From assembly GCA_007127275.1 (NCBI GenBank), contig SKZP01000448.1, positions 1-8,133 of the forward strand: a DNA stretch of 8,133 bases, in the 5' to 3' direction. The position numbers and the translations under genes were made by a program. The notes below the pieces were generated by a model that saw only the letters and a program-made list of their open reading frames with translations, was not told where the DNA came from and did not search any database. Below, piece after piece: positions 1 through 6,400 of the stretch. Each line of letters opens with the position of its first letter. The first letter of the stretch is position 1. This stretch comes from Planctomycetota bacterium (lineage in GTDB: Bacteria; Planctomycetota; UBA8742; SKZP01).

Positions 1-323
1 CACCAATGCGGGTACGCTCGAATCACCGACTCCATGTTTACAAAGGCCATGCGAAACACACCGTCGGGCAACGCTTCGTCGTCCTCAGGCGCCTCCTCAT
101 CGGTGGGCTCACCGTTTTCTGCCGGGGCTTCTCCCTCTCCTTCGTTGCCGTTGCCGTCAGAGGCTTCGTCTCCGGCGGCGGCCGCGTCGTCGGTCTCGGC
201 CTCCTGTGCCTGTGCGGCGCCGAGGCTAGCCGTCAGGGCGACGACCCCCCAGATGCTTACGGCAATGCAGACTGCCAAGCCGAGAAAGAAGCGTTGCCAT
301 TCGGATGCGGAACTGGTGCGCAT
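1..323 (-). CDS. Skp/OmpH-like periplasmic chaperone, N-terminal part (runs off left edge)
   Basis: Only the first 107 codons are in the window. The protein starts at an ATG (323-321) with a GAAAGG-like ribosome site about 11 nt upstream. Residues 12-34 are hydrophobic, and an AQA/Q signal-peptidase I site lies near residues 37-40, so it is predicted to be exported. Residues 40-88 form a low-complexity linker rich in Glu, Asp, Ala, Gly and Pro. From residue 91 the sequence RMAFVNMESVIRAYP matches the usual opening of the OmpH/Skp fold: a beta strand reading (K/R)-I-A-(F/Y)-V-(D/N)-M followed by a helix. In that family the mature protein is a trimeric periplasmic chaperone that holds unfolded outer-membrane proteins on the way to the BAM complex. 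The acidic linker before the fold is unusual, because typical Skp begins its fold straight after the signal peptide. The coiled-coil arms that would prove the family lie outside the window. The family call rests on about 15 residues. Confidence 0.72.
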   Translation of the reverse strand, partial: MRTSSASEWQRFFLGLAVCIAVSIWGVVALTASLGAAQAQEAETDDAAAAGDEASDGNGNEGEGEAPAENGEPTDEEAPEDDEALPDGVFRMAFVNMESVIRAYPHW

Positions 324-390
324 GACTCGTCGCGCCTTTCGTTGCGGTGGTCGTGATCTTGGGTGGACGGGAACCACGTTGAGTGGAACG

Positions 391-414
391 GTTTCGTGTT
401 CGCGTTTCGTTCGC
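391..414. repeat. Imperfect tandem repeat upstream of the Skp-like gene
   Basis: Two adjacent copies read GTTTCGTGTTCGC (391-403) and GTTTCGTTCGC (404-414), differing by a 2-nt indel. The second copy's GTTCGC (409-414) is also the left arm of a 6-bp inverted repeat with GCGAAC at 426-431 (11-nt loop). The block lies 68-108 bp upstream of the Skp-like start codon, where an activator or repressor could bind. I see no convincing -35/-10 pair next to it, so a regulatory role is only inferred. Confidence 0.4.
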
Positions 415-490
415 TGTGTCGTACTGCGAACCTTCAAAACAACTGCGGAATCCTACTTCACCCCGCGCAAGCGAGCAAGACGCGGCACAG

Positions 491-654
491 GAGTCCGTGT
501 ATCCCGTAGGTGGAGAAACGCGTGCGGAATGTCGTCGTGGAAAGGCGAAGCACGGGTCGTACAGCGGCATCACACGTGCTTCGTACGGACTCACGGGGTG
601 CGGCGGCCCGTGGCTTGTGCGCGTGTGTCTGCAACGACTTCTGATGCCGCTGTA
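491..654. repeat. Cluster of nested perfect inverted repeats in the 324-673 gap
   Basis: The non-coding stretch downstream of the TPR gene holds several perfect inverted pairs. TACAGCGGCATCA (560-572) pairs with TGATGCCGCTGTA (642-654), a 13-bp arm with a 69-nt spacer. CGAAGCACG (546-554) pairs with CGTGCTTCG (575-583), a 9-bp stem with a 20-nt loop. GAGTCCGT (491-498) pairs with ACGGACTC (585-592). CACGGG (592-597) pairs with CCCGTG (607-612), a 9-nt loop. CACG (573-576) can also continue the 13-bp stem by pairing with CGTG (622-625). The 560-572 arm lies inside the loop of the 9-bp hairpin, so the two folds would compete or form a pseudoknot. There is no T-tract after any stem, so these are not classical intrinsic terminators. 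A structured 3' UTR, a small RNA, or a remnant of a palindromic mobile repeat are all possible. The rest of the gap (324-390 and 432-490) shows nothing I recognise. Confidence 0.7.
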
Positions 655-673
655 TAAACCAGTGGCACGGTTC

Positions 674-2479
674 CTACCGCGCCTCGGGGTGGCAAAAACA
701 GGAGGCCCGCGGCTCGACGTCGGCTCGCGAAAAGGCCTCCCGTTTGCGCTGTCTCGTCGCTTCCGCTTCGTCGGCGCGGCGCTGCGCCTCGTAGGCTTGC
801 GCGAGGCCGAGCAACGCCCAGCCGTTGTTCGGGTGCCGTTCGAGATCACGCAGGTAGACCTGCTCCGCCTCTTGCGCTTGCCCCTCGGCAAGCAGCAACG
901 CGCCGTAGGCGTGGCGCACCGGCATCATCCAGCCCGGCGGCTCGTCGTAGTTCAATGCATCCTCCAGCTCGACCGCTTCGCGCAACGCGCGAAAGGCGTC
1001 CTCAGCGCGGTCGTCGTGGTAGGCGAGTTCCCCCTCGGCCACGAGCGCCGCAATGTCCAGCACGTCGTGTGCGGTGTTCTGCATCACAATCCAGTCCTCC
1101 GGTACGCGCTCACGCGCTTGCTCGAAGGCGCGCAGCTCACGCCGCGCCTCGCGGATCTGGCCGAGATTCGCATGCGCCACGCAACGGCCGTAGTGCCACG
1201 TGGCGCGACTGAAGTGGCGGAACTCCGCCGGCTCCGGCTCCTCGAGCATGTCGTCCCACTTGCCGAAGCGGATCAACACATGATACGGCGCCACCATGAA
1301 CGAGTCGGCAACATACGTCGCCTCGCGCAAGAACGCCTCGGGCATGTCGCGTTCAATGTCGCGCGCTGCACGCAGAGAGGCTTCGAACCGCCCCTCCATC
1401 ATGGCCGACCAAACGAGAAATTCGACGTTGTGCAGATAGTAGAGCGCGTAGAAGCCGACCTCCGGCGCACGCTCGAAGTAGGCGCGGTCGACGGCAATCG
1501 CCGCGGTGTTCGCGTCGGAGGCTTCTTCCCACATGCCGAGGCGGGCGTAGATGTGCGAGGGCATGTGCACGAGGTGGCCCGCCCCGGGAATCAATGCGGC
1601 GAGACGCTCCGCGGAGGGCAAGGCGCGCTCCGGCTCCGGCGAGGCCTCGACGGCGTGAATGTAGAGGTGGTTTGCTGCCGGGTGGTTTTCGTCGAGCGCA
1701 ATCACCTCCTCGAGCAGCGCGACAATCTCCTCGGCGCGGCCCTTCGGCTCTCCCTCCGGCGTCCACAAGTCCCACGGCTGCAAGTTCATCAACGACTCGG
1801 CATACAAAGCCCCCACGTCCGCATCCTCGGGGTGTGCGCGCCACACCTCGGCCATCTCCTCGGCGAACGCTTCGTCGAGGTGCGTGCGCTCCTCCGGCGG
1901 CGGCATCTCATACCGTGCGTCAAGCGCGCGAATCAGGTCCTGCTCGACCTCGGAGGCATGCTCGAGACGGGCATGCGCCTCTTGCGTCGCCTCGTAGGCG
2001 CGACGGGAGGCTTCCTCGGTCATCACGGTGTTGTTGATGTGGATGCCGTGTGCATACGCAATCCCCCACCATGCCATGGCGTAGTCCGGGTCGAGCTCGG
2101 CCGCTTCCTCGAACGAGCGGATGGCCGCCTCGTGGTTGAAGCCGTAAAGCCACTGCAGCCCTTGGTCGAAGTAGCGCTGCGCAAGCTCGACGTCCGTGCT
2201 CGTCTCCCGCGAGAACCGGTCGAAGCCGTCGTAGAGCGGCTCGCGTTCCTCCTCGTCCTCGGGGTTCTCGTCCGTCGGGGACTCCGGTTCCGGGTAGTGC
2301 GGCGCTTCCGGCGTCTGATGCCTGTCGCTGTCTTCAATCGGCGTGGTTCGCTCGGGCGGCGTCTGCGGATCCGGCTGCGGGGCGGTGTCGTCGTCTTGTG
2401 AAGCGCACGCCGTCAAGGCTGCGCACGCGAAAAAGAAAGCGAGAAACCCGCCGAGTTTCGTGATGCGTTTCGAGGACAT
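674..2479 (-). CDS. TPR-repeat lipoprotein of a conserved family, complete
   Basis: This 601-aa protein starts at an ATG (2479-2477) preceded by AAGGGAG (2491-2485) with a 5-nt spacer. It has a lipoprotein signal: a basic N-terminus (K4, R5, K8), a hydrophobic core at 10-21 and the lipobox LTAC with the lipidated Cys at 25. There is no Asp at +2, so outer-membrane sorting is expected by the usual rule. Residues 26-82 form an acidic Pro/Glu/Asp linker. From about residue 94 to 580 it is helical with TPR-like repeats, clearest at 98-131 (QRYFDQGLQWLYGF onward), 310-332, 435-460 and 523-575. It contains signatures I recognise from a widespread bacterial TPR family of about 550-600 aa: AMAWWGIA (134-141), PWDLW (235-239), ANHLYIHAVEAS (269-280), GHLVHMPSHIY (301-311) and YDEPPGW (511-517). 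The biochemical role of the family is not established. It ends in an unusual CFCH motif (594-597). It probably forms its own unit, with a 343-bp gap upstream and a 350-bp gap downstream. TPR domains usually bind proteins, but the clustered His and Glu residues leave an enzymatic or metal-binding role open. Confidence 0.95.
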   Translation of the reverse strand: MSSKRITKLGGFLAFFFACAALTACASQDDDTAPQPDPQTPPERTTPIEDSDRHQTPEAPHYPEPESPTDENPEDEEEREPLYDGFDRFSRETSTDVELAQRYFDQGLQWLYGFNHEAAIRSFEEAAELDPDYAMAWWGIAYAHGIHINNTVMTEEASRRAYEATQEAHARLEHASEVEQDLIRALDARYEMPPPEERTHLDEAFAEEMAEVWRAHPEDADVGALYAESLMNLQPWDLWTPEGEPKGRAEEIVALLEEVIALDENHPAANHLYIHAVEASPEPERALPSAERLAALIPGAGHLVHMPSHIYARLGMWEEASDANTAAIAVDRAYFERAPEVGFYALYYLHNVEFLVWSAMMEGRFEASLRAARDIERDMPEAFLREATYVADSFMVAPYHVLIRFGKWDDMLEEPEPAEFRHFSRATWHYGRCVAHANLGQIREARRELRAFEQARERVPEDWIVMQNTAHDVLDIAALVAEGELAYHDDRAEDAFRALREAVELEDALNYDEPPGWMMPVRHAYGALLLAEGQAQEAEQVYLRDLERHPNNGWALLGLAQAYEAQRRADEAEATRQRKREAFSRADVEPRASCFCHPEAR

Positions 2480-2519
2480 GGCCGCTCCCTTGGGTTTGCG
2501 GGGTGATGAAGGGATGTAT

Positions 2520-2538
2520 CCGATATGTATGCTATCGG
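2520..2538. promoter_or_regulatory. Perfect dyad upstream of the TPR gene, possible operator
   Basis: CCGATA (2520-2525) and TATCGG (2533-2538) form a perfect 6-bp inverted repeat around a 7-nt centre. The site sits 41-59 bp upstream of the TPR start codon, in a locally AT-rich patch (about 2510-2560) that contrasts with the GC-rich surroundings and also holds CATATG at 2544-2549. The geometry suits a dimeric repressor or activator. A TTGACC that could be a -35 element lies upstream on the minus strand (2577-2572), but no good -10 hexamer follows at 16-18 bp. The promoter itself is therefore not assigned. Confidence 0.45.
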
Positions 2539-2686
2539 GCAGTCATATGAAATGAATCTTGCGGCCAGCCGGGTCAATGGTGCACACCGCAAAAACGGGC
2601 CGTGCGCACGCGTAGCTCTTATGTGGCTCCGGTAAAAAGGGCGAACGAAGGGTGCCACGCCATGCAGGGCGAACTCGCAAGAGAAA

Positions 2687-2716
2687 GTCGAGCGCAGCGC
2701 GCCAGCCCTGCTCGAC
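2687..2716. repeat. Inverted repeat in the 2480-2822 gap
   Basis: GTCGAGC (2687-2693) and GCTCGAC (2710-2716) are perfect 7-bp arms with a 16-nt spacer. A second register, GCAG (2694-2697) with CTGC (2708-2711), could extend the fold. It lies between the end of the LPP20-like gene and the TPR promoter region. No T-run follows on either strand, so it is not a standard terminator. Confidence 0.5.
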
Positions 2717-2738
2717 GTAACTCGGCACGCCTGCGGCT

Positions 2739-2793
2739 CACCTTCCACCGCCTTGCATAGCCTTCGCTCGTGACGCTCAACGTTCGGAAGGTG
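2739..2793. repeat. Long-loop inverted repeat just downstream of the LPP20-like gene
   Basis: CACCTTCC (2739-2746) and GGAAGGTG (2786-2793) are perfect 8-bp arms with a 39-nt spacer. A competing shorter stem, CCTTCG (2761-2766) with CGGAAGG (2785-2791, one bulged G), uses part of the same right arm. The right arm begins 30 bp past the LPP20-like stop codon on the minus strand, so the fold could act as a 3' mRNA stabiliser or a factor-dependent end. There is no U-tract. I see no credible gene in the 2480-2822 gap: its short open frames are Arg-rich, mutually overlapping and lack clear ribosome sites. Confidence 0.45.
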
Positions 2794-2822
2794 TTTCCTG
2801 TCAGCTCCTTAGAACGCATTTC

Positions 2823-3428
2823 TCATGCGCTTCTCGTCCGTGCATACGAAGCACTCTGCTCTTCTGCTAGATACTCGGCGACCTCGTGTTGCTGGATGTT
2901 GATCCCCACGTTGTCGATCAGTGCCTCGAAAACCAACTGAGCGACTGGTTCGAAGTCGACGGCGACGAGTGCGAAGACGATGGTTTTTCCCGAGTCCGGA
3001 TCTTGCACACTGTCGCGGTCGACGACCTCAATGTGCGCCTCGCTCGCAACTCCGATCTGATCCGAAACTGTTCGACTAAAACCCTCCTCAATGATTTCTG
3101 CGTCGGGACGGAGAACGCCTGGTACGAGGCGTTGCAAGGCCGATTGCGCCGAGCGACGGATCAAGTCGAGTACGTCGTCGCGGGCTGCGTCGACTGCTGC
3201 CGCTTCCGCCTCGTGCAGTGCTTGCTCGTCGGTGCGTGTGACGTTGCCGACGCCGTGGAACGCGGTGCCCGGTTCCAGGGGGACGTGCTCCACCCACTCC
3301 GGCGGGTGCGTCGCGGGTTCGTCCGTGCTTCCGCCGCCCCTGCGCATCTCCGGCCCGCACGAGCAACCGATCACGTAGCTGAGAACGCCGACGGCGAACA
3401 AACAAAGCAGAACCGATACGAGACGCAT
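2823..3428 (-). CDS. LPP20-like small lipoprotein
   Basis: This is a 201-aa protein. I chose the ATG at 3428-3426 because it places a signal peptide at the N-terminus: one Arg, a hydrophobic core (residues 3-20) and the lipobox VIGC with Cys22. An in-frame GTG at 3467 would add 13 charged residues that do not fit. A GGTGG lies only 3 nt before the ATG, so the ribosome site is weak or closely spaced. After a Gly-rich stretch (31-33) comes PPEWVEHVPLEPG (42-54), then FHGVGNV (57-63) and a long helix of alternating Ala, Glu and Asp (67-100). This order (P-W, G-x-G, then an Ala-rich helix) resembles the LPP20 lipoprotein family (FlgP/LPP20-type), whose members are envelope proteins, some linked to flagellar basal disks. 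A strand-rich half follows (131-160: AHIEVVDRDS, then IVFALVAVDF). It lies 61 bp after dnaE on the same strand and may share its transcript. The function here is unknown; the family call is moderate. Confidence 0.82.
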   Translation of the reverse strand: MRLVSVLLCLFAVGVLSYVIGCSCGPEMRRGGGSTDEPATHPPEWVEHVPLEPGTAFHGVGNVTRTDEQALHEAEAAAVDAARDDVLDLIRRSAQSALQRLVPGVLRPDAEIIEEGFSRTVSDQIGVASEAHIEVVDRDSVQDPDSGKTIVFALVAVDFEPVAQLVFEALIDNVGINIQQHEVAEYLAEEQSASYARTRSA

Positions 3429-3489
3429 GGGCCACCGTGGGTTGCGAACTTGTGACTCGCGTCGCACCCATCAAAGCGGCGCCTCGGCG

Positions 3490-6400
3490 TCACGTCAAGC
3501 AAAGCAGCGCTTGCTGGCCGAAGAGGTCGCTGACGGCCTCGCGCAGGTGCTCGCTCGGGGCGACTTGCCAGCGGGGGCCGGCCTTTAGCAGCACCTTGCC
3601 TTGCGGCGCGTAGAGCGCAATGCGCACGGGGACGGGGCCGCGGTTGGTTTGCAGGACGCGCTGCAGGCGGCCGATGGCGTCTTCGCTGATTTGTTCCTCG
3701 CGAAGGCGGATGAGCACGAGGCGGGTCAGCGCTTCGCGGGCGCGCTCGATGGGAATGGCTCGGTCGACGATCACTTGCTTGTTTTCGTCGCGTGTATCGA
3801 CGCTGCCCTGCACGAGCATCACCAGCGGCCCGTCGGCTTCTTCGCGGACGAAATCGTGCTGGCACTCCTCCCACGCTTGCGTGAAGCAGACGCAGGAGAT
3901 GGCGCCGTCGAGGTCTTCAAGCTCGAAGACGGCCATCTTCTTGCCGGCGTTCTTGCCTTGCTTGATGGTGATCTCGCGAAAGCCGCCGACGACGCCGCCG
4001 ACGCTGACGCGGGTGCCTGGCTCGGTGGCGTGTACCGCGGCACTGGTGTGACTGGCGAACTCGCGCAACAGATGCGCCACACGAGTGAGTGGGTGCGTGG
4101 AGAAGTAAAAGCCGAGCAACTCTTTCTCCGCGGCGAGCAACTCGGGGTCGGTCCAGGCCGGGGCGTGTGGCAACAAGTCCTCGAGGCTTGCGGCGGTGGC
4201 TGCCTCATCCTCGGCAGCGGCGAAGAGGCCGCGTTGGCCGCCGGCGCGTTCGCGGGCCTTTTGCTGCGCAATCGCGTGCAGGTGCTCCGCCGCACCAATC
4301 AAGCGCGGGCGAATCCGCTTCGCAAACTCCGCCGGCGCCTCGCCGTCCTTGCCGTAGCTCTTGCGCGCCAGCTCATCCAGCGCCCCACAGCCAGCGAGCG
4401 TCTCGAACACCTTCGTGGTGACGAGCTTCGGGTCGACCCGTTCGGAAAAGTCGAGCAACGACTCGAACGGCCCGTTCGCCTCCCGCTCCGCCACGACCGA
4501 CTCGATCACCGCCGTGCCGATCCCCTTCACCCCGGCAAGCCCGAAGACGATCTCGTAGTCATAAAGCTCCTGCTTCGCACTCGCGCCGTTCGCGCTGCCA
4601 TTATGCGCCGCGGCCGCTTCTGCCTCGACGCGTTGGCGATCCAGCGGGGCGACGGTGAAGCCGGCCTCGCCGGCGGTGATGTCTGGGCCGCGCACGGCAA
4701 TGCCCAACTCGCGGGCGTCGTCGAGATAGCCGGTCAGCTTCGACTGATCCCCCATCTCGCAGGTCATAATCGCCGCTTCATACTCGACGGGGTAGTGCGC
4801 CTTGAGCCACGCCGTCTGGTAGGTGACGAGCGCATACGCCGCACTGTGCGACTTGTTGAAGCCGTAGCCGGCGAACTTCGCGAGCAGCTCGAAGATGTGC
4901 GAGGCGTCCGCCTCACTCACGCCGTTTGCCTTTGCGCCGTCGACGAACTGCGCCTTGAACGTCGCCATCAGGTCGGCCTTCTTCTTGCCCATCGCCTTGC
5001 GGAGGTTGTCCGCCTCGGCGAGGCTGAAGCCGCCCATCTTCTGCGCGATCCGCATCACCTGCTCCTGGTAGAGCACGATGCCGTTCGTCTCCTCGAGCAG
5101 GTCGTCGATTTGCGGGTGCATGCTCGCCCGTTCGCGGCGGCCGTGCTTGACCTCGACGTAGTCGCCGATCATCCCCGCTTCCATCGGCCCCGGCCGGTAG
5201 AGCGCGAGCACGGCAATCAGGTCCTCGAAGCAGTCGGGCTGCAACTGCTTGAGCAACTTGCGCATGCCGTCCGATTCCAGCTGGAACACGCCGTAGGAGT
5301 CGCCGCGCGAAAGCATCTCGTAGGGCTTCGGGTCGTCCAGCGGCACGGCGTCCCAGTCGATCGTGCGGCCGTGCACTTTCTCGACAATCTCCTCGCAGCG
5401 CTTGATGATCGTGAGGTTGCGCAGCCCGAGAAAGTCCATCTTCAAGAGGCCCAGTTGCTCGCAATGCTCCATGGCGAACTGGGTCGTGATCACCTGATTC
5501 TTGTTGTTCGTTTGCCGGTACAACGGCACGTAGTCGTCGACCGGCCCCGGGGCGATGATCACACCGGCGGCGTGGATGCCGGTGTGGCGGTTCATCCCCT
5601 CGATGCGCCGCGCCACCTCGAAGAGATCTCGCAACTGGAAGCTCGACGCCTCGATCTCCTTGAGTTTCGGCTGCTCCTCGAATGCCTTGGCCAGCGTCAT
5701 CTTCGGCGCATCCGGCACGAGCTTCGTAATGCTCTCCACCTCGGCAATCGGCATATCCATCACGCGGCCGACGTCTTTGATCACCGCCTTCGCCTTGAGT
5801 TGGCTGAAGGTGATGATCTGGCAGACCGCCTCCTCACTGTATTTCTTGCGGGTGTATTCGATCACCCGCTCGCGGCCCTCGGGGTCGAAGTCGATGTCGA
5901 TATCCGGCATCGAGATGCGGCTTTCGTTGAGAAAGCGCTCGAACAAGAGGTCGTACTTCAGCGGGTCAATGTTCGTGATGCCGGTGGCGTAGGCGACGAT
6001 GCTGCCGGCGGCGGAGCCGCGCCCCGGGCCGACGGGGATGTCTTGCTTCTTCGCCCAGTTGATGAAGTCGGCGACAATCAGGAAGTAGCTGGGAAAACCC
6101 ATGCGCTCGATGACGCCGAGCTCCTTCTCCAGCCGCTCGCGGATCGCGTCGCTGATTTTGCCGTAGCGCTCGCGGCACCCCTGTTCGGCGAGCTTGCGCA
6201 GGTATTGCGCCTCGCTCATCCCCTCGGGCAGGTCCGGATACTTCGGTAGGAAATACTCGCCGAAGCTCAAGGAGACGTCGCAGCGCGCGGCGACTTCGTG
6301 GGTGCGGAAGAGGCCGTCGCGGAACGGCGCCTCGACCGTCTGCCACATCTCCTCGGCGGTCTTGAAGTAGAAGCGGTCGTTCTCGAAACGAAAGCGGTTC

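Noticed and set aside
226..891. A 221-codon minus-strand frame spanning the 324-673 gap
   Set aside because: It overlaps the end of the TPR gene and the start of the Skp-like gene in another frame, is Arg/Ser/Thr-rich, and has no domain or ribosome site to support it.
383..2401. A 672-codon open frame on the plus strand opposite the TPR gene
   Set aside because: Arg/Val/Leu-rich shadow of the TPR lipoprotein gene. The minus strand has a good ribosome site, a lipobox and family signatures.
2413..2819. Several short minus-strand frames in the 2480-2822 gap
   Set aside because: They overlap each other in different frames, are Arg-rich, and lack ribosome sites. The inverted repeats explain the region at least as well.
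2761..2822. Possible integron attC-like site (GTTGAGC on the minus strand fits GTTRRRY, and TCAGCTCCTTAG recalls the end of some attC repeats)
   Set aside because: No matching RYYYAAC partner lies at a suitable distance, and there is no cassette or integrase context.
575..2854. Shared 10-mer TACGAAGCAC at 2845-2854 (plus) and in the complement of 576-585, each near a GTCCGT
   Set aside because: The similarity stops outside these short blocks, and the spacing differs by 4 nt. One copy lies inside the LPP20-like coding end, so chance is the simpler reading.
3429..3489. Intrinsic terminator between dnaE and the LPP20-like gene
   Set aside because: Only short GC pairings are present and no T-tract follows, so read-through is more likely.
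3601..6249. An 882-codon open frame on the plus strand opposite dnaE
   Set aside because: It is an antisense shadow produced by GC-rich codon bias. The minus strand encodes a full DnaE with every expected motif, and the antisense product is Arg/Leu/Val-rich with no recognisable domain.
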